DNA of 64,000 nt, taken from NCBI GenBank assembly GCA_036169595.1, contig CM069765.1, positions 4,346,001 through 4,410,000 on the forward strand, in the 5' to 3' direction. The DNA comes from Dictyostelium firmibasis (Eukaryota; Evosea; Eumycetozoa; Dictyosteliales; Dictyosteliaceae). Position 1 is the first letter of the stretch; each line of letters begins with the position of its first letter. This document shows positions 1-19,615 of this stretch, piece after piece. The notes below the pieces were generated by a model. The model ran no database searches, had not been told where the DNA came from, and saw only the letters and a program-made list of their open reading frames with translations. A program made the position numbers and the translations under genes.

Positions 1-162
1 TTAAAAGGTAAAAAAAATTTAAAAAAAAAATAAAAATAAATCGCAACGCCTAAATTTTTTTTTTTTCCTAAAATGATTAGAAATAACTTTTTTTAATTTA
101 TCTTTTTAGTTTTTTTTTTTATAACTTTTAATTTACTAATTATCTAATATGAATTTTATTTT

Positions 163-206
<44 letters not shown>

Positions 207-207
207 T

Positions 208-1211
208 CTATTTTTTAAAAGCATCAAGATATTCACATGATTGTTTTTGATTTGGGTTAAATGAAGAAGTTTCATCAGATTCAATATTACAAGAATTCTT
301 TGGATTATCTCTATTTAAATTCCACATTGAGATAAAACCCAAGTTATTCTCTTTTGCAAAATGATATATTTTTAGCATTTTCAACAGTTAGTATTGAAGT
401 ATCATGATTCTTTCCAATCATTGGAGTTATTGCAATCCTTTGATATAATTGAATATCATTCAATGATGGATATAAAAAATTTAATTGTTCTCTTAAATTT
501 TTAACAACACAAAAAATATCATTTTCCATATTATTCTTCCAATTGTCATCATAAAACCCCATTGTAATTAAATTGATTATAATATTATCTAATTGATTAT
601 CTTTTGCTTTAATAATTATTGACATACCAGTTGGATTTAAACCATGGGTTGATGCTGGTAATGTTATACTAGTTACTAGTTGTGGATATTTATCATTTAC
701 TTTTTTTAATGCTTTAAAAATCAACATTATTAAAACTATTCATTAAACAAATATCTAAATGATCAATTTCATACATATCAATTACCTGAATATAAATTTT
801 TTCTAATTGTTCAATTGTTAAACAAATTGAAAGATCTTGAATTGATTCACCAATACCTCCAAATGAAACTCCAACTCTTTTACCTGAATCTTTTATTACT
901 TTTGATAATGGTAATGCCCAATTCATCTCAATTTGATCATGACCACCCCAACAAGGTTTTCCTCCAGATGATAATGTTAGTCTACTCAAAATAACACCTT
1001 TTATATCATTTTTGAATATTTGTTTTGTATAAACTGAATTAGGTCTACCATGTTGTTTAAATTTATTATCTATTTAAATTTTGATTTTTTTTTTTTTACA
1101 ATTAATAAAATTTTTTATAAAAAAAAAATTTTATTTTATAAACAAATTCCTACCATTGCTAACATTAACAGCAACATTTACATATGGATAAAAATCTGTC
1201 ATCCATTTCAT
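208..1211 (-). pseudogene. GH18 chitinase-like pseudogene (two frameshifts)
   Basis: This resembles bacterial-type family 18 glycoside hydrolases, which cleave chitin-like polysaccharides. Exon 1 (1211-1154, from ATG) joins exon 2 (from 1069) over a GT-AG intron. Exon 2 then needs two frame changes, near 718-722 and near 354-357; each is explained by one extra T in a T run. Read through, the order is YPYVNVAV, the SxGG-like strand GVSFGG, the degenerate active-site strand DHLDICLM, then NLITMGFYDD, ITPMIGKN and the closing GFISMWNLNRD, all in GH18 order. The acidic residues expected in the DxxDxDxE motif are largely lost (C and M in place of D and E), so the protein would probably be inactive even if repaired. 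Either a dead gene or, less likely, two sequencing errors. The family call is by eye. Confidence 0.65.
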
Positions 1212-1495
1212 ATATATAGTTTATTAAAATTAATAAATAGAAAAAAAAAAAAAAATTTAGATACTCCCTGTTGGAAATTCAAATTTGAAAATATGTTTAG
1301 ATCTTCCAAATTTGTGAAAAAATAAAATTTAAAAAAATATAAAAAAAAAATTTCCGTAAACACAGGAGTTAATATAAAATTGGAAGCTAACACAAAATAT
1401 TTTATTTATTGTTATTTTTTTTATTTTTTTTTTTCAATTCCACTTCCTAAATGGGATTATCTGAAATTTCATTAAAAGATAAAATTTTTTTTTTT

Positions 1496-5044
<3,549 letters not shown>

Positions 5045-5523
5045 GTTTATTTGTAAAATTAACTTTTTTTTTTATAAACTAAAAAAGAATAATAAAATAT
5101 ATTAAAAAATAAAAAATATAAAAAATAAAAAATAAAAAATAAAAAAAATTGGTGGGAATTTTTTGAAAAAAAAAGGAGGGAAAAAAATTTATATTTATTT
5201 TTGGAGAATTTAATTATTATTATTTTTTTTTTTTTTTTTTTATAAAACTATGGCTGTATGTGGACAAACATTTGATAAAAAATAAGCAAGGTATTTTTGG
5301 AGAATTTAATTTTTTTTTTTTTTTTTTCAAGTTTAAAATCGAGTAAATTAATTTCTAAATTATTTATATTTACTTGAGTTTAAAAATATTATTTTAATTT
5401 GATCATTTTCATGATAATTTAAATAATGTAAAATTACCTATACAATGATAAGTTGATTATCATTTGTTGAACAACTTGTAATAATTAGATTTTTGTTTAT
5501 AGTTATACAATTGGTACAAAATT

Positions 5524-5800
5524 TCAAAAACAAATAATTATCATAAATTTTTTATTTGTTGAAAATTTGTTAACTTCCGAATAACGTAGCCTACTATTAT
5601 CATTTAATGTTATCGTTGGTAATCTATTATGGTTTGATAGATTTATATTGTAAAGTGTATAATTTACTATTTGACCAATTACTGATGGTGATAATGGTAT
5701 ACTCTTTACATAAAATGATGAATCAATATCTACTACATTTGATTTTGTACCATTTACAATTAAATATAATTTGATACTATTGCTTTTATCAACACTGTAA
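5524..5800 (-). pseudogene. Unrecognised coding fragment without a start
   Basis: On the minus strand about 90 codons are open, ending at TGA (5524-5526). Composition is normal for protein (VNGTKSNVVDIDSSFYVKSI, then PLSPSVIGQIVNYTLYN) and quite unlike the surrounding A/T DNA. A possible splice acceptor (TTACAG) lies at the upstream end, but no first exon or ATG was found. It may be the last exon of a lost gene or a diverged fragment. I do not recognise the family. Confidence 0.4.
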
Positions 5801-5892
5801 TTACAAATAAATAATAAATAAATAAATAAATAAAACTATGAAATTTAGATGTTTGATTATATTATTGATTAAATATATAAATTTATTTATTT

Positions 5893-5934
<42 letters not shown>
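5893..5934. repeat. TTTA tetranucleotide repeat
   Basis: About ten near-perfect copies of TTTA in intergenic DNA. Confidence 0.9.
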
Positions 5935-5935
<1 letters not shown>

Positions 5936-6270
5936 GCCAACATTTATTTTGAATTAAGGTTCATAACATAAATTGTATATTTGAATATAGATATTAATCC
6001 AAACTAAATAATACAGATTTAAAAAAAAAAAAGAAATATTTTTGTGTTGACGAAAAAAAAATAAAATATTATAAAAAATAAAATAAAATAAAATTAAAAA
6101 AAAAAAAAAAAAAAAAAAATTTCATTAAATTTGCGAGTGGGATATTATTATAAAGAAAAAAATATAGTAAAATAAAAAAAAGAATAAGGCAACACAAGTA
6201 ATAATAATAATAAGGAGTAACACAAACGAAACTTAAAATACAATATATATTGTAAAAAAATTAAAAAATA

Positions 6271-6542
6271 ATGAGTCAACAAACAACTGATCCACCATTA
6301 TCTCCTAATGAATTGTCACAATCATCTAATAAAAATATAGAACAAAACTCACCAAATTATAGACTTTTATTCGAATAGTAAGTAACTTTATTTCTCTCGT
6401 TGGTCTATCTATATTTCCTTTAACAGAATAAAATACTAATTCTCATATCTATTATATATTTTAGTAAAAAACTTTCAGAATTAATGATTAGAGGGCTCTA
6501 TGTTATACCCTCATTCAATTCAATTCATGGTAATGATTAGCA

Positions 6543-6593
<51 letters not shown>

Positions 6594-7482
6594 ACATAAT
6601 AACTAATCTTTTGTATAAAAATTATATAGAGTGGCATTGTGTATTATTTATTAGAAATAGAATATATAGATCAGCCATCATTAGATTCAATGTAGTTATA
6701 CCTGATGAGTAAAATATCGATATAATTTATAACATACAATATTCATATTTATTTACATGTAATGAGAAAGAGTATAAATAGTTTAAATTTAGATAATTAA
6801 CACATACAAATTTATTTAATGAATTATTAATTATAGCTTTCCAGAGTCATGCCCATCTATTAAATTTCTTACACCAATATTTCATCCATTAATTGGACCA
6901 GAGGGTGAAATTGATTTAACACATCAATTCCCTGATTGGTCACCAGAAAAGTATATGATTGCACATGTATTGTGTTATATTAAAAGTATTTTCCATAACC
7001 CTGATAAATATGATTTCCCACCACTCAATACCGATGCCTATAATTTGTAAGTAGTAGTTATTTGGTACTGCACTTTTTGACATATCAAAAAAAAAAAAAA
7101 AATTACATTCGCACCACAATATCTATAATATCATGACAAAAAACAAAAAAACAAAAAAAAAACAAAAAACAATCCCTTTTTTCATTTAGACCATTTCACA
7201 CTTATACTGATTAACTTTTAAAAAAAAAAAAATAAAAAAAAAAAAAAAAGAATGAAAAATAACCCTGACTCATTCCAAAAAAGAGTTTCTGAATATGTTG
7301 AAGATTCTATTAAAAATGTTTATGATAACCCCCAAGATAATGCAATTTCCTTTTCAAGAGAGTGGAAAGATAAAAATCAATTGGAAAATGCCAAAAAACA
7401 AATTTTCAAAAAAGATGTTGGTTTAATAGACCAATTGTCAGAACTGTATTCAAAATCAAAATTAAAAGACTTATTTAAATAA
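6271..7482 (+). CDS. AKTIP/FTS-like ubiquitin E2 variant
   Basis: Five exons (6271-6377, 6465-6529, 6630-6708, 6837-7046, 7251-7482) give 230 residues in one frame. The product has the UBC fold of the AKTIP (fused toes) family: RGLYVIPSFNSIHEWHCVLF, then the RSAIIRF strand, PDDFPESCPSIKFLTPIFHP, and the tail HQFPDWSPEKYMIAHVL. The residues after FHP are LIGPEGEIDL, with no catalytic cysteine, so this is a ubiquitin E2 variant rather than an enzyme. In animals AKTIP joins Hook proteins and FHIP to attach cargo to dynein; the same role here is inference. The N-terminal 30 residues are polar and disordered. Intron 2 contains an AT dinucleotide repeat (6548-6590). The last exon starts after a long poly-A stretch, where the acceptor was chosen because it keeps the frame. 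Confidence 0.8.
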
Positions 7483-7836
7483 ATAAAAATATATAAATGA
7501 TAAATAACAAATAAAAAATAAAATAAAAAAAAAAATAAAATCCAAAGATTAAAAAACTGTTGTGAAACAAAAAATGTTTCATCACGAATTTTTACTATGA
7601 AAAAAACAAATCAATCCACATATTATAAATGAAGTTTTATGACTTTATATCTAGATTATAACAAAATCCAAATACCCTCTAGTTAATTGTGATTTGGAAT
7701 TGTTGGTAAAGAAAATTTTATCTGAATGTTTTTTTTTTTTATTTTATTTTGGTAAAATGTATAATGTATAATTTTATTTAAGTTATAAAGAGAGAAGGAA
7801 CAAAATTGGTGTGGATTTTTTTTTTTTTTTTTTCAC

Positions 7837-7873
<37 letters not shown>

Positions 7874-7951
7874 TATCAGTTTTTTTTTTATTATAGCATT
7901 GTTGGGTTGTAGGTTTTTTGTTGGCAGTTTTTTTTTTTTCAGAAGACTCTT
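7483..7951. other. Intergenic between convergent genes
   Basis: 3' ends of the AKTIP-like and CudA-like genes face each other. The stretch holds poly-T tracts and no further coding signal. Confidence 0.7.
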
Positions 7952-10990
<3,039 letters not shown>

Positions 10991-11085
10991 TTTTGGTTTG
11001 TATACGTGTGTATGCTAATGATTGGTTAATTAATTTTAAAAAATATTAGAATTTTATGTGAATGGATTTATATGTATTATTTATC

Positions 11086-11125
11086 TTGTTGGTGAGTGTA
11101 AGTGTGTTTGCAAGTGTGTGTGTGT

Positions 11126-11130
<5 letters not shown>
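11086..11130 (-). promoter_or_regulatory. Possible CA-rich/G-box element
   Basis: About 100 bases upstream of the CudA-like start the minus strand reads as a run of CACACAC and ACACTTACACTCACC. CA-rich elements bound by GBF drive many Dictyostelium developmental genes. It could equally be a simple dinucleotide repeat. Confidence 0.25.
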
Positions 11131-11168
<38 letters not shown>

Positions 11169-12922
11169 TTGTGTGAACAAAATTATTGTGGAAGGATATC
11201 AATGTTATTGATTTTTTTTTTTTGAAAGTTTTTTTTTCAAAATTTTTTTTATTTCGAAATTTTTTGAATTTTAATAAGGGGAGCGATCTATTTTAAAATA
11301 CAGTCGCAATTGGATGAATTATTGCGAAAATTGTGTGGGGGTTTTACAAACAAATCTATTATATTTATAAAAGTAAAAAAAAAACATTAAAAATAATAAT
11401 AAACAAATAAATAATATAACTATAATAATACTATTAATATTATTAATATTAATATTGCTATTTTTGTTTTGTTTTGTTTGAACTAATGGGGATATAGATT
11501 TAAGAGAGATAGAGGATGGATTGGTTTCTTAATATTTATTTATATTTATATGTATCTGTGTCGTGTGGGTTGTGTGAGTTTGTATATGTACAAAAAAAAA
11601 AAAAGTTTTAAGAGAATAAAGGCTCAAAACATATAAAATTCTTGTTTAAAATAGTACAATGAAATTATTTTAATAAAGGTGGCGATGTGTAATTTAATTT
11701 TATTTTTATCCTTTTTTTTTATTATTTTTATTTAATTTTTGATTTGTAATAGAGTAAAACTACAAAGGGTAATAATAATGATTATGTAATAGAAAAAAAA
11801 ATAAAAAAGATAGAAATGGGCGTGAAATTGGTGTAAATTAAAATTACAATGAATAAGGATCGAATAGATTTCAATTATATAATATAAATATATAAATAAA
11901 TAAATTTAAAATCTTTATCAAATTATTACAATTTATATTTTGAAACATGTGCCACAAAAAAAAATCCAATTGTTTTTTTTTTTTTTATTTTAATTATGAA
12001 GAATTTTTTTTTGTTGGATTTTTTTTTTTTTTTTTTTTTTTTGGGTTTTTTGTGAGAGAAATAAAAAAAAAAAAAAGCAACCAAAAAAAAAAAAAAAAAG
12101 ATAATGGATTTTTTGAGTATAAAATTGCAAAAAAAAACAAAAAACAAAATAAAATTATGTGAAAAAAAAAAAAAAAGAACTATGGCTGGTGATAATTACT
12201 TTTTTTTTTTTTTTTTTTTTGTTTTTTGTTTTTTGTTTTTTTTTTTTTTTGTTTTTTTTTATTTATTTATTTATTTATTTTTTTTTTTTTTTATTATTAT
12301 TTTTTTTTTTTATTTAAATTCTTGTTTACTATTTTTTTTTTATTATTTATTTTTTAACAGCTTTTTGAAAAAATAAAAAAAAAAAAAATAAATCATAAAA
12401 AAAAAAAAAAAAAAATTAAAAAATAAAAATAAAAATAAAAAAAAATTAAATTTTAAAAAAAAATAAATCAAAAAAAAAAAAAAAATTTTTATTATAATGC
12501 TGGTTTTTTTTTTTTTTTTTTTTTTTTTTGTGTCGGTTAGTGAGTGGTGCTTGTTAGTGATATATCAGTTACTCTTGTGCATAATTATTGTGAATATAAA
12601 TAATTTATTCTATGTAACCCTCGTGATGTGTATATACATTTATTTATAACCTTTTATTTTTAATTAAATTTAATTTAATTTTTATTATCCTTATTATTTT
12701 ATTTTATTTTATTTTATTTTATTTTTTACCCTTTTTTATTATTTTTTATTTTTTTTTTTAATTTAAGATGAAGTTTTTTTTTTATAATTTTTTTTTTTTT
12801 TATTTTTATACCAAATTTTTATTATTGCTTTTTAAATTTTTATTTCTATTTTTTTTTTTTTTTTTTTTTCTTTTTCATCATTCCTTTAATTTTTTTTTTT
12901 TTTTTTTCTATTTTTATATTTT

Positions 12923-13165
12923 GGTATACCTGAGCGAAATATGACACACTTTAGTGATGTTTGTTGATAAAATATCATATTTCAATGAGAATTCAAATAG
13001 TAAAACTATTTAGTTTAGAAAAAATGATGAAGTGATCAAAACTGGAGTATTCATGTCCACCAAATGAGGTATTAATAAAAAATGAAATAACAATTCGGAA
13101 TCAAAAATATTCCATCACAAGGTTCCAAATCCAATTTAAGTTAAAAGTGGTAGATTTGGAACAGA
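12923..13165. other. Hairpin-dense non-coding island
   Basis: Four inverted repeats lie within 230 bases: GAAATATGA (12936) with TCATATTTC (12975); AAATAGT-AAA-ACTATTT (12995-13011); GGAAT/ATTCC (from 13097); and a perfect 10-bp stem GTTCCAAATC (13122) with GATTTGGAAC (13153). No coding frame stays open. A structured RNA is possible; the strand is unknown. Confidence 0.3.
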
Positions 13166-13405
13166 TTAAAGGTCAAAAAAAAAAAAAAAAAAAACCAACT
13201 AATCAACATTTTTCAAACTAGATTTATAAAATAATTTACGAAAAAAAGATTTTTCTCTGATTCAGTGAAAATTTAAAAAAATTCAAAAAAATAAAAAAAT
13301 TCAAAAAAAAAAATAAATAAAAAAAAATATTATTCTTTTTAAAATTTCAAAACAAAACAAAAGAAAAAAAAAAAAAAAAAAAAAACATACATTTCAAATA
13401 ATAAG

Positions 13406-15493
13406 ATGATAATCTCACAAAAGCTCATCTTATTTCTATCGACAAAAAATCAAAAACTCAAATATTTCGTTAACACTAGTGTCTTGTTATTAGTTTTTTA
13501 TTGGGTTTATAAAAATATTTTAACTAAAAAAAATAAAAATAAAAATAATGATCAAAATAATCAAAATAATCAAAATAATATAGATTATAAAAAAAAGGAA
13601 AATGAAGATAAAACAACAACCACTACCACTACCGCCACTAAGAAATATTTTAAATTATCAAATGATATTAAAATTCATGTTTTAAGTACTAAAGAAGAAT
13701 GTGATTTAATTTTGAATGAATTTTATCAATCCCTATTATTGAAAATTGAAAGTAATAATAATAATAATAATAATGATAATAACAATAGAAATGAAGAAAA
13801 AGAACAACCAATAATAATTGATGGTGCAGATATTAAAATCAAATCATCACAACTTTTATTATTCCCAAATTGTAATGAAAAAAATAATGATGGTTTAGAT
13901 TTTATACTTGGTTTCGATGCTGAATGGAGTAATCCAAATAGTATTTTTGATGATAGAATTGATTCAACAACAATAACAACAACACAATATAATCATAAAG
14001 TTGCATTAATTCAATTATCAAGTAAAAATGAAACGTTTTTAATCCAAGTATCACAAATGTCAACTATTCCAAAATCATTAGAACAAATTTTAACTGATCC
14101 TCGTTTAATTAAAGTTGGTGTTGCAGTTTCACAAGATGCAGCAACTATTTTTCAATCATTTTCAGTGGTTACAAAAGGTTATGTTGATTTAGTACCAATT
14201 GCAAGATTAACAAACTATGAAGGAAATGGTTTAGCAAGTTTAGCATTAAGCGTTATGAATGTAACATTAGATAAATCAAATAAAATTCGTTGTGGTCATT
14301 GGGAGAATAAAAAATTAACAAAAGAACAAATTCATTATGCTGCAGCTGATGCATGGGTTGGTAGGGAAATATTTGAAATTATGTACAATACCTATAAAAA
14401 ATCAAAAATTAATCAAAATGAAAAAGATTTAATCTATACACTTTGTAGACAATTTGCTGGCGCAAGTTTTAAAAGCATAAATAAATTAAAAAATAGAGAA
14501 AACAATAATAATAATAATAATAATTCAAATAAACCAATTAGAGAGAATATGCTAAAGAAAACTGTACCTGATAAAAGAGTATTATATGATAATTGTTTAA
14601 TGTATAGTTTAGATGATGTATTATTATGTAGTATTAGTAAAAAGAAAGTTGAATGGTATGTTAGTAGACAATTAGCTGATATTATAAAAGATGAACCACT
14701 TTCAATTAAATTAAGATTTCCACCACATGGCGAAGGTCATTCAGGCGATCAATTCTATTTGACATCAAAAGATAATATTTGTGTAGTTTGTGGTTCTGAT
14801 CATAAAATTCTTCGTCATTCTATTGTACCACATTGTTATCGTCAATATTTACCAGAGGAAATTAAAAGTCATTCCTCTCATGATGTAATATTAGTTTGTT
14901 GTGATTGTCATGCAATCATGGATAAAAAAACTCAAATCATGAAAATGATCATTTCACAACAATATGGTATACCACTTGACAATGAGAATAAACAATATTT
15001 AACTGATCATACTCTATTAAAAATCACTCAAATTGCATCAATAGTTAAAAATCATTTCTTTTCAACAAATTCAATTATTAATAGTAATAACAATAATGAT
15101 AATAACAATAATAATGATAATAATATAAAAGGTAATAAAAAATGTAAAAAGAATGTTCCAATTGAAAAATTAGAGGAAATGAAGAAAATTATTTTAGAAT
15201 ATGTTGGAAAAGAAGAAATCAGTATTGAAGATCTTGATAAAATTTTAGCATTAAACCCAAAACAAAAGAATGAAAATTATATTCCTCATGAAAAACAAAT
15301 AATGGATAAAGTATTGGCTTTGGGTAGAGAAGGTATATTTGATTTCATTCGGAGTTGGAGAAGGAATTTTGTTGAAGCCATTCAACCAAAATTCCTTCCA
15401 GATCATTGGTCAATCGATAGAGTAATTTGTTGTGATAATGGTCATCGTAAACCAAAAGATCAAAGATTTAAACAAATTCAATTAAATAATTAA
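13406..15493 (+). CDS. EXD2-like 3'-5' exonuclease, copy A
   Basis: A 695-residue protein like human EXD2, a DEDDy exonuclease of the mitochondrial outer membrane. An N-terminal hydrophobic anchor (about residues 22-38, TSVLLLVFYWVYKNI) is followed by a polar linker. The nuclease domain runs from about 165 to 330, with Exo I in GFDAEW (~170), Exo II in VGVAVSQDAATIF and Exo III in HYAAADAW (~310). A second domain from about 390 to 520 has the EXD2-type zinc/HNH pattern: CVVCGSDHKILRH, PHCYRQYLPEEIKSHSSHDV and CCDCHA. Short Asn tracts separate the domains. It forms a tandem pair with the next gene; the two share long stretches of nearly identical DNA including synonymous sites. EXD2 acts in end resection and in mitochondrial RNA handling; which applies here is not shown by the sequence. 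Confidence 0.85.
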   Translation: MIISQKLILFLSTKNQKLKYFVNTSVLLLVFYWVYKNILTKKNKNKNNDQNNQNNQNNIDYKKKENEDKTTTTTTTATKKYFKLSNDIKIHVLSTKEECDLILNEFYQSLLLKIESNNNNNNNDNNNRNEEKEQPIIIDGADIKIKSSQLLLFPNCNEKNNDGLDFILGFDAEWSNPNSIFDDRIDSTTITTTQYNHKVALIQLSSKNETFLIQVSQMSTIPKSLEQILTDPRLIKVGVAVSQDAATIFQSFSVVTKGYVDLVPIARLTNYEGNGLASLALSVMNVTLDKSNKIRCGHWENKKLTKEQIHYAAADAWVGREIFEIMYNTYKKSKINQNEKDLIYTLCRQFAGASFKSINKLKNRENNNNNNNNSNKPIRENMLKKTVPDKRVLYDNCLMYSLDDVLLCSISKKKVEWYVSRQLADIIKDEPLSIKLRFPPHGEGHSGDQFYLTSKDNICVVCGSDHKILRHSIVPHCYRQYLPEEIKSHSSHDVILVCCDCHAIMDKKTQIMKMIISQQYGIPLDNENKQYLTDHTLLKITQIASIVKNHFFSTNSIINSNNNNDNNNNNDNNIKGNKKCKKNVPIEKLEEMKKIILEYVGKEEISIEDLDKILALNPKQKNENYIPHEKQIMDKVLALGREGIFDFIRSWRRNFVEAIQPKFLPDHWSIDRVICCDNGHRKPKDQRFKQIQLNN

Positions 15494-15513
15494 TAAATAT
15501 AAAAATTGTAAAA

Positions 15514-15549
<36 letters not shown>

Positions 15550-15702
15550 CAAAGATATATATATTTAAAAGATTTATTTATTTATTTTTTGATTTTTTTT
15601 GATTTTGGGTTTTTTTGAGAATGACGAGACACACACAAAATCATTCGCAGTTTTTTAACGGAACTTTTTTTCAAAGAATTTTTTAAAATTATGAAATTTA
15701 TT

Positions 15703-15735
<33 letters not shown>

Positions 15736-15827
15736 CAATCAACCGGTTTTCAGTTATATTTATTAAAAGTTTTATTTCTAAATAATTATTATAATAATAG
15801 TAACAATAATAATAGCTTGCTTTTAAA
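15494..15827. other. Intergenic spacer between EXD2-like copies
   Basis: Poly-T tracts and a short less AT-rich patch around 15615-15665. It must contain the promoter of copy B. No coding signal. Confidence 0.7.
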
Positions 15828-17999
<2,172 letters not shown>

Positions 18000-18077
18000 A
18001 AATCAATAAAAAAAAAAATAAAAATTCTTAAAACCAACATTTTATTTAATGTTTGTGAATGTGCATTCACTAAAAAT

Positions 18078-18126
<49 letters not shown>

Positions 18127-19172
18127 ATAATAATAATAATAAATTAAAAAATTTACTTGTGTAAATTTCAAACCAGTCTTAAAACTTTTTTTTTTTTTAG
18201 TTAACTTTTTTTATAATAATTAAAAAAGAAAAAAATAAAAAATCAAAAGAAGTATATTGGGTAAATTTTCTTTTCCTAATTTTCAAAGCCAAATTAATAT
18301 TCAAAAAAAAAAAAAAAAAATCTTACCTAAAATGAAAATATATAGAGTTGTAATTATATTATTTTTATATTTTATATATTTTTTTTTTTTTTGTCGGTAT
18401 TAACACAAACTCTCCCCAAAAAGTTAAAAAAAAAAAAAAAAAAAAAATCAATCAAGTTCATTTTACTAGTTAAAAATCAAATAATGATTAAAAAATATCA
18501 ACATTATCGTTTTGTAGAAAAACAATTTTTTTTATGTATGTAAAAAAAATCATATCAAAAAAAAATAAAAAAATTTAAAAAAAACTCAAAATAATCACAA
18601 AATAAAAATTAAAAATAAAAATTAAAATAAAATAAAATTTCCATTTTACATAAAGGTAACTATTTTTAAGACCACAATTTAAATTTGTTCCCCTCCACCC
18701 AAATTACTCTAAATATCATTATGATAACTAAGCCTCTTGTTCAACCACCATATCAATTTAATTTTATTATAAATTTGGAAAATTATAGTGGTGATTGAAA
18801 AAAAAAATAGAATATATTAGATCATAATTTTTTTAAAATCACAATTAAATCACAGAGTCTACAATTAAAAGAGACCCCCAACCAAATATTATGATTATAT
18901 AAAAAAAAAAAAAAAAAAAAAAAATCAAAAAAAAACAATAAAATAAAATTATTTTATATTTTTATTTTTTATATAATAAAAAAAAAAAAAAAAGATAGGG
19001 TTTTATTAAAAATAATATCACCCAGTTTTCAAAATTTCCCACTATGATTGATTAATTTCAAGCAAACATTTTTTTTTGTGTTTATATATAGTTCAATGAC
19101 AATCAGTTAGTTTGCACACCACACACAATAGGGGTTCCACAATTATTTTTATTTTTATTTTTATTTTTATAC

Positions 19173-19203
<31 letters not shown>

Positions 19204-19615
19204 CTTTTTTAATATTAAATTTTATTTCAATTTTCGAAAGATAATCGTTGATTGATTGGATAACATATTATTATCTTGATTTTATAAAGATTGGTACAAA
19301 AATTGATTATAATAATTTTTTCATTCCTTATATCATTTAAAATCACCGATGATCAAATTAAGTAATTGAAAAAAAAACTTTCTCTAATAATTAACCATTT
19401 ATGTTTGTGTGAGCTTTTTAAAAATAAATCAATTCACTCGTGATTATATTCAATTTTTTTCATCACCCTAATTTATAAAATATAAAATAAAATTTTTAAA
19501 AAAAAAAATGTATAAATAAAATATTTTTTAAATTTTTTTTTTCATTAATTTCAAATACAATATAATATATATAAAAACAATCTATAAAATTAAATAAAAT
19601 AAAATTATAATAAAA
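18000..19615. other. Intergenic
   Basis: A 1.6-kb AT-rich spacer with homopolymer runs. I see no gene, relic or RNA in it beyond a chance-length 25-codon frame at 18721-18798. Confidence 0.65.

Larger units (their letters stand above)
5045..6270. other. Intergenic, divergent promoters plus a coding relic
   Basis: AT-rich spacer between the TPX2-like gene (minus) and the AKTIP-like gene (plus), so it should carry both promoters. It contains poly-T and poly-A runs, a TTTA repeat and the non-repetitive relic listed separately. Confidence 0.7.
10991..13405. other. Intergenic, divergent promoter region
   Basis: A 2.4-kb spacer with no credible ORF. It holds long T and A runs, a GT/CA-rich stretch close to the CudA-like gene, a nested palindrome at 11283-11306 and a hairpin-dense, less AT-rich island at 12923-13165. 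Confidence 0.7.

Noticed and set aside
11926-12376. Overlapping Phe/Lys-rich open frames on both strands
   Set aside because: They arise from poly-T and poly-A runs; no domain, no codon bias, no balanced composition.
18721-18798. 25-codon frame starting MITKPLVQPPYQFNFIINLE
   Set aside because: Reasonable composition but too short to separate from chance, with no signal peptide and no flanking exon.
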